64,000 nucleotides of DNA from Globodera rostochiensis (lineage: Eukaryota; Nematoda; Chromadorea; Rhabditida; Heteroderidae): NCBI GenBank assembly GCA_018350325.1, contig JAEVLN010000024.1:961248-1025247 (forward strand), in the 5' to 3' direction. A program made the position numbers and the translations under genes. Shown here piece after piece: positions 1-10,988 of the stretch; positions within the stretch are counted from its first letter, which is position 1, and the number at the start of each line of letters is the position of its first letter. The notes below the pieces were generated by a model, which was not told the origin of the DNA, did no database searches, and saw only the letters and a program-made list of their open reading frames with translations.

Positions 1-875
1 TTTTTTGCGGATTTTTTATTTTATTCTTTGTGATTGAATTGTTGATGTAAAAGAGAAAACATTATTATTAATATTTCTATTTGTGTAATAAATATTTCAG
101 TTAGTCAATATAAATGCGTGGTGCAAAAGTGCGACAGTTTTGCTTTGCCGAACCAATTGCGCGCTTTCATCCGCGTCGTCTCCAGCACGTCGTTGGTGTC
201 AAAGTGAGCGGGCAACACGCCCAACCCGAATTGGAAATTTTTTTTTTCATTTTAGGAGGGGCCTTCTTTCTCCTGGTTATGCCAAATACCGTACTATTTC
301 GTTTACCTTTCGTAAACCAAATGCCCAAAAAGGTCCAGAAAGTCGGTGCCATGCATAAACTGGGCCGGATAAAATGTGTGGGTGAAATGGTGAAGATGAA
401 TGCGTCCAATTTTCCTTGAACTTTGAGACCGGTTGCCGTTGTTCAGTCACAAAATTCCTAAATTATAAAATGAATAAAACAAAATTGGACTAACTTTTAA
501 ATGTATAAAGATAATTCAACTATTTTTCTGAAAAACCTCTCAATTTTGAGATATAATAATATTAAAAACAAATTTGGACACTTACTTTTGTCCTTTCCTC
601 CCGGTTCCGCCGTTTCTTTCCGTAACTAGCGTCCTCTCTGAGCCGAATCGTCTCCTTCTCCTCCCGACTTTGTTGACCCTCAAAAAACTGCCCTCCAATG
701 ATAGTCGATCCGTTGTGCTTGAAAATGTCTCCAAAAATCTGTATTTAAAAAGAATAAAGTGTTGGATTAAGCGTAAAAGCAAAAATAATAAAACTAAATC
801 ATTTAGAAAACAAAACGCCACTTTTTCCAAGAGGATTTTGTCTAACAAATAAGCTAGAATTTAGCTAATTATTCT
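1..875. other. No recognisable gene; one unassigned ORF
   Basis: A 101-codon plus-strand ORF (114-419) and overlapping frames on both strands lie in a locally GC-richer patch (120-420), so this may be a decayed exon. No family was recognised in any frame. The rest is AT-rich. Whether it belongs to the M41 peptidase remnant just downstream cannot be told from sequence alone. Confidence 0.3.
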
Positions 876-1735
876 TTGTTTCACCCCATGGTGCCCCAAA
901 TTTTAGGTAAAACAACAATGACCCGCCAACAAAAAATAGCGGCTCGGGCCCGCGGAGAAACCACCCAACGCTTTAACCAACTGCACCGAGCTGCCAAGGC
1001 TGGTGCGTATAATAAAGCAAGGGTTTGCTTCCACGAGATCGGACATTGCCTGAGTGTCTGGTTTCAAAAATCCGCCAGCCGGCTCCTCGACGTAAGAATT
1101 CTATTTTGAAAAAAGGGGGGAAATTCCGTCATAAAGACAGGAGGGATTCGGGTACATGCGTTGTGTCTACAAAAACTTAAACCAACAAAAATTCAAAACA
1201 ATTTCCTATTTTTTCGAATAAAAATTATTTTTTTTTTGTGGACACAACAAATTATACAAAGTAAAATATCGTTGGATGAGCTATTTTTTAGGAAAAAAAT
1301 GTAGGTAATTTACAAAACAAAATTTTTTTGCAAAAGAAAAGGTGACCTGTGTCGCGTCAGCCACCGCGTGGCCTCACTACGCACTGGGCGAAGGTGCCCG
1401 AAACAGGGGCTTGAATGAGAGCCTACATCGTTGTGAAGCTGGGTGGGCGAGCCACTGAAGAATTGGTGTACGGGCTTTCGCTCGGACACCACTCCGACAT
1501 GCGGAGATGGAAGGCCAAGGCGAGAAAGGTTCAGCCATATTTTCAATGTCTCAAAAAACATACCAAAAAAACCTAGTTATCAAAAAAAAAGCGAGCTTGC
1601 CCCAAAAAAATAACTGGCCCAAAAAAATGAAATTTGTTTTCTAAAAGATTGACAAGACGGGCCCTGAATGGCGCCGCTTGCCGACCGCCAGACGAACGCG
1701 TGCAGAGATGGACAGCAGCACTCTGTTCATTGGTT
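876..1735 (+). pseudogene. M41 (FtsH-type AAA protease) peptidase-domain remnant
   Basis: Two separated pieces resemble the zinc-peptidase half of FtsH/AFG3/YME1 proteases, which degrade membrane proteins in mitochondria. The first (876-1109) carries the zinc motif HEIGH at 1032-1046 in the context VCFHEIGHCLSVWF. The second (about 1420-1540) reads VKLGGRATEELVYG followed by a HHSDM segment, matching the family's GGRAAEE...D region; the third zinc ligand Asp would be the GAC at 1496-1498. A stretch between them (1336-1450) reads open in another frame and ends in a stop, so at least one frameshift or unrecognised intron separates the pieces. No AAA ATPase domain (Walker A/B) is visible upstream, so this is at best a fragment. 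It could be a very divergent, heavily spliced gene; I favour a truncated pseudogene. Confidence 0.6.
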
Positions 1736-2035
1736 TAAAGCGTCATCTTTTTGATTTTAAAGGATTTTTATTTTATTTTTTGTATGTAATTGAAATCTTT
1801 TACATTTCTATATATGTCATTAATAAATTTTGGTAAAAGTGTAGAATATGAATAGGTAAATCTCGTTCATACGTCCAGAGACTCAAAATCGAACGAAATA
1901 TATATCAATCGACTCCTCTCGGTCTACAATATAAGAATCCGGAAAAAAAAATTTTTGCGGCAACCAGTGCCTGAAGACAAACCTGGGACTGAAGTAGAGT
2001 GCGGCAAAATTGGTTTTGCGGATCCCGCTGCGGGA

Positions 2036-2862
2036 TTACAAATCAAAATCTCGTTCACTTGCGATGCTTGTGCAGGGAGCTGAAACGTAACGGCGAGCAA
2101 ATGCAGCGAGTTTTGGAAACTTTTTCTCATTGTTGCACCACCATTGCAGCGGATCCACGCTCATCTCAACACAATCACCACTTTTGTAGGCCAGCAGTTC
2201 GTCGGAAATGCCATTGCAAGTAGATTGAGCTGGAATAACACAACATTTTACATTGTTTGCTACTGCTAGCAATATTTTGCATGAACCTTGCGTCTAACCT
2301 TATGAACGCATCTTTAGTCGTGTCCAAAGTCCAAATGTCTGTAGTAAAACTGATTTGCTCCATCGTCGTTACTTCCGACTTCACTTTTTCTTTCACAATT
2401 TTGTAAACCCCTGGCAATGCCCTGTAATGGCTTTTATCTCGTAGATTTCGGACTGATTCGGACAAGCAATTTGAAAGTTGGATGATTGATAACGCGGAAT
2501 GGAATATTACAGCACACAGAAAAGTTCACAATTTTTTTATCAAGCACACTGAGAGTACCTGAAATGTAAATTGTGAAATGCTTTAAACATAATTAGAAAA
2601 TGACCCGAGCTGCGAGTGACAAAATTTGTGATTTTGTTTGATTCGCTTTGCTTTGACTTGCCTCCTTCAATCTTATCAAATTTCTCCGCATATGATGACC
2701 CCGCGTGTTTCGTAAACAGATGAGTTTTAGACCTTTGATACTTCGTTGGGAAATTTTCAGAAGATAACAGAGATTTTTTTCTTTGCAATCCAAACATTTC
2801 ACAATATTTTTATCATCGGCAGTTGCTTTAAAAAGGCCAATTTGCCAGATTGGGTGAGTCAT
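2036..2862 (-). pseudogene. hAT transposase remnant (BED finger, core, dimerisation domain)
   Basis: Three pieces occur in transposase order on the minus strand. Near 2862-2700 a BED-type zinc finger begins (WQIGLFKATADD, then CLDC); the matching HLFTKH half lies in another frame, so a frameshift interrupts the finger. At 2465-2280 the core motif SFTTDIWTLDTTKDAFI is typical of hAT/ZBED transposases. At 2272-2036 the C-terminal dimerisation domain reads WWCNNEKKFPKLAAFARRY and continues to a SERDF segment. The catalytic middle is largely missing and several frames are needed, so it is not functional. The BED finger is the likely DNA reader of the GCGGGAT words at the element ends (inference). 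Confidence 0.85.
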
Positions 2863-3044
2863 AATTTCAAAAATCTAAAACATCAAATATGTCAAATTAT
2901 TCAGAACAATTGAATATAGATTGATTGATGAATATGTATAATTTGGGGTGTTATTTGTGTATGCTCTTTTTAATTTGAAGGATTTGGCAATGTCTTTGCT
3001 TATTTTGAATAAACTGACATCATTCACTAACAAAATTTCTAATT

Positions 3045-3234
3045 GCGGGATCCGCATACCAATTTGCGGATCCCGCTGCGGGATTACAAATCGAAATCTC
3101 GTGCGGGATCGGATTTGCGGGATTAATCCCGCAAATCCCGCAATCCCGCAAATTCCGCAAATCGCAAAAAATGCGGGATTGCGGCGCGGGATCCCGCAAA
3201 ATCCCGCGCGGGATCAATCCCGCGCCGCACTCTA
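3045..3234. repeat. Subterminal GCGGGAT word array of the hAT element
   Basis: About 190 bp are composed almost entirely of direct and inverted copies of GCGGGAT(T/C). The unit beginning TTGCGGATCCCGCTGCGGGA is shared with the other end of the element near 2014-2054. A similar short patch (3361-3416) lies just outside the element and may be the end of a second, broken copy. Subterminal repeats of this kind are transposase binding sites in well-studied hATs such as Ac/Ds (AAACGG). Confidence 0.7.
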
Positions 3235-3484
3235 AACTGAAGTGTCTTTTGACTGGGGACTCAGTCGTCCACGCTCATATAGGCTTTCAAAGTTAGGAAT
3301 TAGTTGATAAAAAATCAAAATTGAGAATTTAAAGCGTTTTTGAACCGGTTTAAATTAAAGTAGTGTCCGGCGCGGGAGCGGATCCCGCTCCGCAATCCGC
3401 ATTTTGCGATCTGCTAGGTAAAAACTTAAAATCCGATCCCTAATCTCACATCTTTTGCTTCAATTCTTCTTAATTGCGAATTTT

Positions 3485-3660
3485 TGTAAAAAGTGGGGTC
3501 GGCGGTGCCGATAGGCACCGCCAAGAAATTTTTGAATTTTTGACTCAATTTTATTAAGAAAAATGGCCCAAAACAGCAGAAATTAGTCAACTTTAGGCTT
3601 TTAGTGCGGCCCAGCGGTGCCGATAAGCGCTGCCGGGAGAATTTTGAGATTTTTGTTAAA
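3485..3660. repeat. Dispersed palindromic repeat (GGCGGTGCCGATAGGC family), two copies
   Basis: Two copies of a GC-rich near-palindrome (GGCGGTGCCGATAGGCACCGCC type) stand at about 3498-3520 and 3611-3634. They are followed by the AT-rich tail TTTTTGAATTTTTGACTC and TTAAGAAAA. The same unit recurs at about 15.1, 15.6, 15.7, 16.0, 26.45, 26.63, 35.35, 35.48, 36.63, 48.41 and 59.83 kb. It was the insertion target of the element at 15135-16022. Confidence 0.7.
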
Positions 3661-3859
3661 AAATGTCACTAAAATTTCCGCATAATTGAGCATTTTTCTT
3701 TGTAAATTCGGAAAAAAAAATTTGGTTTACATTAGCGTGGAGCATATCCGGCGGTCTTTTTTTTGTGCGCATTCAATTTATCTGGCAGACTCATGTAAAA
3801 ATGTTGAAATATTGTCAAAAAGTTTGCAAGGCCCATTGCCTCCACGGCAAAAAATTTAA

Positions 3860-3985
3860 AAACCGGGACCTCCACCAGCACATTTTCTCGAAATTCGAAA
3901 ATCGAAAGAAAAAAACGTCGAAAATCGAAATTTCGAGACAGCCTTGATCCGGACCAGAGCCCGACCGGATCCGGACTATTTGTCC
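3860..3985. repeat. Short-word element end (TCGAAAT / CCGGATCC words)
   Basis: Dense TCGAAA/TTTCGA words end in CGAAATTTCGAGACAGCC (3926-3943). The reverse complement of this terminus, CAGGGCTGTCTCGAAATTTC, is at about 6196, so these look like opposite ends of the same hAT-like family. Rescue as one element (3.9-6.2 kb) is not supported by a target duplication. Confidence 0.4.
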
Positions 3986-4104
3986 TTGTAATTAACAACA
4001 ACAAAAAAAGTTACTCGAATTAGCTCTACCCGATAACCGTTGTAAGAGTTTAATAATTCACTTTTTTCTAAAAGAATTATAAAGATAATTTAAAGAAATT
4101 TTCT

Positions 4105-4326
4105 TTAATTAAAATTTGCTTTTCTTTTATCGTTCCGCGCGTCTGAGTACTGCTGCTGGCGGTTGATGTTTCCGAGAAACTGATTCTGTACGGGTTGTAG
4201 CGCGGGCGGTATCGGTTCAATGCTGTTGGCTGCTCTGGCGATCGAATTGGAGATGGAATTGTTTGGCTGCCCCCCCCTTTTTCCCCCAATTTTGTCACTA
4301 TCGCGCCAACTCCGTCTCGCCTTCAA
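4105..4326 (-). CDS. Possible terminal exon, unrecognised
   Basis: A minus-strand open frame of 73 codons lies in a GC-richer patch and has coding-like composition (Asn/Gln/Ser/Pro-rich, ending NDKRKANFN and a stop). A plausible acceptor (CAG just before CCAAACAATTCC, near 4270) would make it a terminal exon. No domain was recognised, and no upstream exon was found. An alternative frame is also open over the same stretch, so confidence is low. Confidence 0.2.
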   Translation of the reverse strand: MKARRSWRDSDKIGGKRGGQPNNSISNSIARAANSIEPIPPALQPVQNQFLGNINRQQQYSDARNDKRKANFN

Positions 4327-4833
4327 TTGGGGGGGGGGGAGGGCTTTTTTTTCGTGGTTTTTTCGTGAAAATCGTAATTAACGAAGCACGAAACGAAAAA
4401 TACCGGACTTCGAAAGTAGCGAACGATTCGACAGCGGAATTTCAACAGTACAGCAAATTTTTAAAAAATAATTTTAAAATTAGACAATAAATATAAATTT
4501 AAAATTCCATGAAAAAGCAAATTATAACAGATTTCTTGCAACCCTTTTTCGAATGATGCAGAACGTAAAATTAAGCTTGATATCGAATTTGGAACAGAAA
4601 ATTCAACTCAGAATTCAAAGGTTTTTAATAATTTTAAATTAAATTTGACCATCAGAAAGTTGGTGAAATAATCACAGAGGAATGGAAGCAGAAGACAAAC
4701 ACTGGGTGGAAGTTGTTGGGTGAGCGCGGAGTGGACGAAAACAAAATTTTTGATTTACGAAAACGAATCAAAAAAAAATTTAGGCGAAAATGATAAAAGA
4801 ATTTCGTCGCACATCGAACGCCTGACCATCCAC

Positions 4834-4947
4834 TAGTGATGCACGAGAGTCTCGGTCTCGAGTCTCAACTCGAGAAAAGTCTCGGGTTTTTTGGGTCTCG
4901 AGTCTCGGGCACTTGGTCTCGAAAATCGAGACTTTTTTACACCCCTA
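4834..4947. repeat. GTCTCGAG-word element end
   Basis: It begins TAGTGATGCACGAGAGTCTC and consists of direct and inverted GTCTCGAG words, ending at TTTACACCCCTAAAG. The same block occurs in reverse orientation at 35812-35935, ending in the complementary terminus. A shorter relative ends in CTCGAGCATCACTA at about 16174-16187. The TAGTG terminus suggests a hAT-like family. Confidence 0.55.
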
Positions 4948-5037
4948 AAGAAGTCCGGGATGGATCGGGTCTTTGTTCAAATGAACAAGTTTCAAAAATT
5001 TTCAGAGCTTTTGGAAAACTTTCAGAGAATTTGCCGA

Positions 5038-5167
5038 GGACTGCAGTCATTGGTTGGACCTGCGGTTGCAGTCATTGGTTGGACTTGCGACTGCAATCAT
5101 TGGTTGGACCTGCGACTGCAATCATTGGTTGGACCTGTGACTGCAATCATTAGTTGGACCTGCAGCG
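5038..5167. repeat. 28-30 bp minisatellite, about 5 copies
   Basis: Tandem units of the form CTGCAATCATTGGTTGGACC run from about 5038 to 5167, with a few substitutions per copy. The ORFs read through it owe their length to the repeat. Confidence 0.8.
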
Positions 5168-5784
5168 ATGATGATGACAAAACCTGCGAATGCGCAGCAC
5201 CTTTGGAGAAAAAGGGAAAAATTTCGCAAATGAGAAGCCGCAGCTTCTTCTACCCGTCCAAAACATGAGCGCGAAAAGTGGTGGGGCCTTTACCTATTTT
5301 AGCAAAAAGTCTCGAGGAATTTCAAAACAATTTTGTTTTGTTACTTACACAATGTCGAGGCCCAATTTTAGTGTCATAAATGTGAATTATTTTATTTAAA
5401 AGGTCTGATTTGCAAAAATGGCAACTTTGGTGAAACGGGAAAAGATTTGGCACAAGTGAAGCCGCAACTTTCATTAGAGTAAAGCGCGACCGCAGAACGG
5501 TGGGTGGTCGGATTGCATTTATAATTAGGTAATTAGTAGCAAAAGTCTTGGGGAATTTAAGCAATGTTTGTTTTGTTATTTCCAGCAATTGATGTGCGTA
5601 ATTTCATGTGCCAGATGAATTTAACTTATTTCTTAAGGCTCCAATTTGCAAAGATGGTTTAATCCATGGAAAGGCTATGGCAGTACTTATTCTGATCAGA
5701 TCAGTGCACGGGAGGATGGGCGGAGAATTGCAATTGTTTATTTGGTGTAAAGGAAGTTGATCGCTGAAAATGCATACCTATTTC

Positions 5785-6085
5785 ATCATTCCTTTATTCT
5801 TGATGGACACTTCTTTTTACCCTCCTGACTTTTTTGCCCATCATTTCATACTTGTGACTGTTTCTTCATTTTGATTCTCATTCTTCTGACTTCTTTTTAT
5901 CCTCCATACTTCTGCTTCTTTTTACCCTCTTGACTTTATTTTGCCTTATGCTCATACCTCAGACTCCTTTTTACCCTTATTTTCATACTTCTGTTTCTTT
6001 TTACCCTCTTGACTTTATTTTGCCCTCATACTCATATTTTGGACTTCTTTTTACCCTTATTCTCATATTTTCTCACTTGTCGTTT
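5785..6085. repeat. Degenerate tandem repeat, pyrimidine-rich
   Basis: Units of roughly 80 bp share the segments TTCTTTTTACCCTCTTGACT and TTATTTTGCC plus CTCATA. At least three recognisable copies occur, the last two the most alike. No coding signal. Confidence 0.6.
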
Positions 6086-6290
6086 TGATTCGCCAAGTGG
6101 GCCTTGATTGATTTGCTCACACATTTCTGATTGGTGTGAGAATAAAACTGGTGACGAATTCTCTTTGGGGTGGCGACGTGGCCAAGCGTCCGGGCCAGGG
6201 CTGTCTCGAAATTTCGGTTTTTTTCATTTTGATTTCGAACTTTTCAGTTTCGATTTCGGCATTTTCAAATCGTTCAGAATTTACCGATAA

Positions 6291-8001
6291 ACACTAAATC
6301 CGTGGTTCCGTTTTCTAACACATCATTCCATTCATTCAGCAGAGCATTCCATTCATTTTCCGGACTTTAAATTTCAATTCGAGAAAAGTCTTGAATATGC
6401 CTTTTTTGCTGCTTTTAAAAGTAAAGAAAGGCCAACTCAAAAACCAGCACAAAGTTTTTATATTATTATTTTAGTGCTTTTATTTTAAAAAAAATTGGTA
6501 ATTGTTACTTCCTTCCGCCGACCTCGCTTTTAATATATTTTATTTATTTTTTTCTTTATTTAATGCATAATAATATAATAATTAATATTGAACAATTTAG
6601 TATGAGTCAACAACAGACCAACGCTAATTAAAGTATATTATATATTCTTTATTTATTTTCTATTTTAATTATTTTGAATGGACGAAAACCTATCGGAAGA
6701 GCCCGCACAGTTATCGCTTTACGCCGCTGGCGTACAAAAAATGAATCGTTCGAAAAATGCCATCGATTTGAATACATTTTGGCCGGTAGAGGAATGCAAA
6801 AAAAAATTTGTGCAGTTTTTGCTCATAAATTAATTAAATTGTTTCCAAATGATGTACCTAAATGTTTTTGTTAATCACAAAATAGTTCTTTTTATTATAA
6901 ATAATTTGCATAAAGTACAATTTATGTCTCAACGAAGAACATTTTTACATTTATTGTTAATTTTTTTATAATATTTAGATATTCTCCTTTAAAAATTACA
7001 AAAATGATAAGCACCAAATTCCATTTTGTTGGTTTGACAACAAAATTTTAAAACAATTATTTAAAAATCGGTTATCACTTCCCGTCTTTATTTTGTTGTT
7101 CAATGAAAACAAATTCGTCGATTGTCCATTACTTTTACATATTGTTGACCAGACAATTGTGTTCACGGCATTTTCCAATAAAATAAAATGAAAATTATGA
7201 CCGTTAAGTACCGGATCCGGCCACAAAAAATGGATTTTGTCCATTATAGTTTTAAAAGATGCAGTAATTGCTTTCAATCCTGAGCAGAATAATTTGGACT
7301 AAAATGTGATGACAAAAAGCTGAAAAACGGACTATGCCCCCCCCCACTCGCCGCCCCCACACTTTTGGCGACACAATTAATGGCCTTTTAATTCCTCCGT
7401 TTCTTTTTTCATTGCATTATTTGAGAAATTTTAGTCCATTTATGAGCAAAATAAATTTTAAAGAAAAATGTGCACTCACAGCAGAAAGCAACATATTACC
7501 TAATAGACACAATGGCACTCTCATTCATACCGGGTTGGACTGTCCCGTTTGGGGGGCGGGGGGGGGGGGACATACGAAAGGGTGCCAGTGCCATTGATGG
7601 AGAAGGGCGGGGGCTGAATATTGAGTTTCCGGAGATGAGGCGCCGACGGCAATTATTGGAAGGCCTCATTAAAACATGCCTTCCTTACAGCGAACGTCAT
7701 TAAAATGCCGAAGAAGGTAAATGATGTCTAATGAGAGAGTGTCATTTTCCCATTGATTCTCCAAACAAAATTTATTTTGTGTCTGCACATTTTCTAAACC
7801 TTGAGGTTTGATGATGGTTCTGTCCATAAAAGTGGCTTATCTTTTCTCCCCAATAGGCGGGGATTATTTTCCTTTAATACCAAAAAAAAACGACACAAAT
7901 AAATCTCCACAGGAACGAACGAATTTGGACGATGGAGAGGACCCTACAACAGCCCAATTAGGCGGCGGCGAACGCCAAAGCGTCAACAACGGCGCGATTA
8001 G
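6291..8001. other. No recognisable gene
   Basis: AT-rich sequence with scattered short ORFs and homopolymer G/C runs (7337-7343, 7553-7570). The minus-strand ORF 7277-6996 has no recognisable family. 7808-8000 runs open into the polymerase remnant and may contain part of its missing N-terminus, but no exonuclease motif was seen. Confidence 0.4.
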
Positions 8002-9923
8002 TTGCTGAAGTCGATACTTGAGTTCCGGAGGATCTTGGTCAAGGACATTACAGGAGGGTTTGATCCGCTGCCGAGGAGTTGTACGAATGCGGGTGTGGCA
8101 ATGAGTATTTTTAAGGCCATGTTTTTACAAGAGGAGGAGTTATCGATTGTGCCGGAGCGGGGATATGAGCGATGTGACAGGGCCAGCGTGATCGCCATCA
8201 AATATTTGGAGTGGAGGAGCAAAAGAGACAACGTTGACATTAAGCATGTGGGCAATGGGCGGGAGGAACAAGTCGGGAAGTATAAGCTAGACGGATATAT
8301 TGAGAGTGGGAGCGGCAGAGGCAAATGTATTGAAGTTATGGGATTTTCATCCACGGATGTTTAAATGTTATGACCCGACGGCGCAATTGATTGGAGGACG
8401 AGCGGCGCAAGATTTGTATGATGAAACGCAGGAGCGGTTGGCTGAGCTGCGGGAAACGCTGGATGTTGAGGAAGTCTGGACTTGTGAAATTGAGCAAGAG
8501 TTGAAAAAGGACGCCGAGATGAAAGAATTTTTCGAGGACAGAGGGAAAAAGAAGGGGCCAATTGATCCGAGAATGGCATATGCGGGAGGGAGGACGGGAC
8601 CGATGAAGTTATTTGCAAAGGCCGAAGAGACGAAGAAGATTTCCGTCTATGATATTGTGAGCTTGTACCCGGCGGTGAATTACGAAACTGCATATCCGAC
8701 ACGATTGCCCGACATTATTATACCGACGCGAGATGAAATTGAAGTGAGCTGGACAAAGCCGGAAGATTTGAAGTACAAGGGGCTGTACAAAGTGAGGGTC
8801 AACCCGCCGAAGGGGCTCAGAATACCGGTGCTGCAGTTGAAGTGTGATGAGAGATTATTGTTTCCGCTGTGTTGGAGATGCGCATCAAGCTTTAAGAAGG
8901 AGAATACGAGATGTGAATACAAGTGCCCCCATGATGAAGCTCAGAGGAGATATGTTGCCACGTATACCAGTGTTGAATTGGTAAGAAAAAATTTAAAAAA
9001 AAATTTAGGCAAAGGCGTTGGAATGCGGATACACAGTGGACAGATTTTATAGGGCGTGGCACTATGGAGAGGATAACGACGATTTGTTCAAGGGCTATGT
9101 GAGATTGTTTTTAAAATTGAAGGAGGAGGCGAGCGGTTTTCCAAAAGGCGCTGAGACAGAGGAGCAGAAGAGGAAATGGGCAGAAGAATATAAATTGAGA
9201 TTGATTTGGAGAAAGTGAAGAAGAATGCGGGCCTGCGGTACATCAGTAAGCTGATGTTGAATAGTTTATGGGTAAGAAAAATGTAATAAATTGCAGAATT
9301 TACATAAAAATTTTTTAGGGGAAATTTTCAATGAGGAATTCGTTGTGCAAGAATAAGGTGATTGATCAGGCGTCAGAGTTTTATGGATTGGTGTGCGACC
9401 ACAAGATTGAGATTCACGACATTGTTGAGTATTCGGATGGGGCAATACGTGTTGTTTACAAGGACATTTCGTGACGGAGCATAGTTCGAGCAACATCATC
9501 ATAAGTTTGTGGACTACGAGTATGGCGCGGTTGAAATTGTTGGAGTATGCAGGAGGCGGAAAAGAATGGTAAGCAGTATGGTCTGAAGATGAAAAGCAAG
9601 AACAGGGGAACTGGACAACGTGATGAAAATTCGAGGGATAACATTTGATGTGGACAACCACAAGACACTGCATTATGAGGCGTTCAATGAGATGGTGCTG
9701 AGCTACGGAGAAAAGATGGACCCGGCCTTCTTTGTATACAAGAATGATTTTGGGTAAGTTTTTTTTGAATTTTTGTAACATTTGTTTAAAAAAAAATTTT
9801 TTTTTTAGGCCAACGCGGGAGTCAAAGGTCGTTATGAGGGAGAAGCACAAGATGTACATGCCGATCTGTCAGAAGGGGATCATCGACGAAGATTTTAATG
9901 TTTTGCCATTTGGATTTGATTGA
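8002..9923 (+). pseudogene. Protein-primed-type family B DNA polymerase (DNA_pol_B_2), inactivated copy 1
   Basis: Successive open segments on the plus strand follow the order of viral/organellar PolB of the kind carried by Polinton/Maverick-like elements. At 8050-8340 lies the post-exonuclease region (DPLPRSCTNAG; Q-V-G-K-Y-K-L-D-G-Y). A frameshift at about 8340 precedes the segment holding the family motif YAGGRTGPMKLF and palm motif A, DIVSLYP (about 8655). Introns of about 35-40 bp occur at 8982-9009, 9270-9318 and 9753-9810. Motif B appears as KLMLNSLWGKFS (about 9248-9330). The SLWTTSMARLKLLEYA helix is followed almost at once by GGGK and KQYGLKM, so the metal-binding motif C (D-T-D) that should lie between is absent. 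The N-terminal exonuclease is also not found. No integrase, ATPase or capsid gene accompanies it. A copy of the same family is at 28041-30215. Confidence 0.8.
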
Positions 9924-10264
9924 TTTTTTTTGTAAATAAAGTTGAATATAAAAAATTAAATGATATTGGGACTAGCAGGGGTGGAACGGCCTAAAGTGAA
10001 AGCCCGCACCTGTTAGCCGCAATATTTTTGTAAAAGATCCAGGGTAAAATAATTTCGATGACCACTATTTTGGTACATCAACGCAAGGGAATTGGGGGTA
10101 GTCTAATTTGACTCAGTGTTTAGAGTACAAAATTTTGTGAAAGCTCATGGTGTTCATACCCATTATAATCTTCAGAGAGCGTGCAAGAGGTGAAATCGGG
10201 TGAAAGTTCACCTAAAGTATATAGGGCATGCGTTTTAGTGGTAATATGCAAAATAATAATAAAA

Positions 10265-10483
10265 ATGTCAAAATTAAACACAATAAAAGATGGAAAGGTT
10301 TCCGATGGTTATCGATATTATAAACATAAGTCAACAAAATTCAAGACATGGTGGAAGTGTGAATGGTTTAGATATGGTTGTCAAGGGTGGGGGTTCGAAG
10401 GGGATGAGAAATTTACTCTTACGCGAAACCATAATCATGCCCCAGACCCAATTTTCTTGCAAATTGAAAACGAGTTAAATTAA
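10265..10483 (+). CDS. FLYWCH-type zinc finger protein
   Basis: A 72-residue ORF starts at the ATG at 10265. It contains one FLYWCH-type zinc finger: an aromatic stretch GYRYYKH, then WWKCEWFRYGC (the two Cys), and about 20 residues later the HNH pair in TRNHNHAPDP. FLYWCH fingers bind DNA; they occur in nematode transcription factors and at the N-terminus of MULE-type transposases. Only the finger is present here, with no transposase domain after it. Its position immediately inside the left inverted repeat suggests it recognises the ends or controls the cassette (inference). The frame is open 84 nt upstream of this ATG, but no better start was seen. Confidence 0.75.
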   Translation: MSKLNTIKDGKVSDGYRYYKHKSTKFKTWWKCEWFRYGCQGWGFEGDEKFTLTRNHNHAPDPIFLQIENELN

Positions 10484-10670
10484 TTCACACAAGATTGGAA
10501 TCTTTAATCAAATTAAAGTTATCAAAATATCCGGACAGCCTAGCAAGATTGTCTCTAGCTCCTTTTTATACCCGGTTTATAATTTACGTAATTAAAAGTC
10601 CACGCAGCTGTTATAGGTTTATGCTGGGGATTCAAAATTATACTAACTTTTTTTTTTCTTAATAACACAT

Positions 10671-10988
10671 CTATAGCCTTGCCCATAATGCTGGCTTAAA
10701 TGGTTTTTTCTTCAGCTGCAATATTCCGGTAGTTTTTATAGAGTTGTCTCTAACAAAAACTTTTTTACCTTTTCCCCACATAGTGCTTGACCTGTCAACC
10801 ATTTCTCGTATTGTCGCATCTTTTAAGAGCCGATCTTTTAGAAATTTCGCTCCCCTGGGTGTGTCGCCCTCTTCTCCAGCGAGATATCTTAAGACGTTCT
10901 TATAATTACTATCATCAATTGGCAGATTTTTATTAGATTGAACTTTTCCCATTGCCGTTATTTTATGTATCCTTGTTTTTAGAAACAT
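10671..10988 (-). CDS. Unknown protein, third ORF of the TIR-element cassette
   Basis: A 105-codon intronless ORF, Lys/Arg-rich, starting at 10988 or at an internal Met (MGKVQSNKNLPID). It ends KKKPFKPALWARL. Its start overlaps the 3' end of the ORF at 10963-11544 by 26 nt in another frame. No enzyme motif is visible; a small basic protein with a tryptophan-containing C-terminus would suit a structural or nucleic-acid-binding role, but that is a guess. Intact frame and tight packing with its two neighbours contrast with the intron-rich genes around it. Confidence 0.55.
   Translation of the reverse strand: MFLKTRIHKITAMGKVQSNKNLPIDDSNYKNVLRYLAGEEGDTPRGAKFLKDRLLKDATIREMVDRSSTMWGKGKKVFVRDNSIKTTGILQLKKKPFKPALWARL

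Larger units (their letters stand above)
1995..3234 (-). mobile_element. hAT DNA transposon (TIR TAGAGTGCGGC)
   Basis: The ends are TAGAGTGCGGC at 1995-2005 and its exact reverse complement at 3224-3234. The flanks are GACTGAAG (1987-1994) and AACTGAAG (3235-3242), an 8-bp target duplication with one mismatch, as expected for hAT elements. Minus-strand transposase remnants fill the interior. Both ends carry copies of the word GCGGGAT: one short copy group at the left end, a dense array at the right end (3045-3234). At about 1.24 kb it is much shorter than autonomous hATs, so the transposase is internally deleted. Confidence 0.85.
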
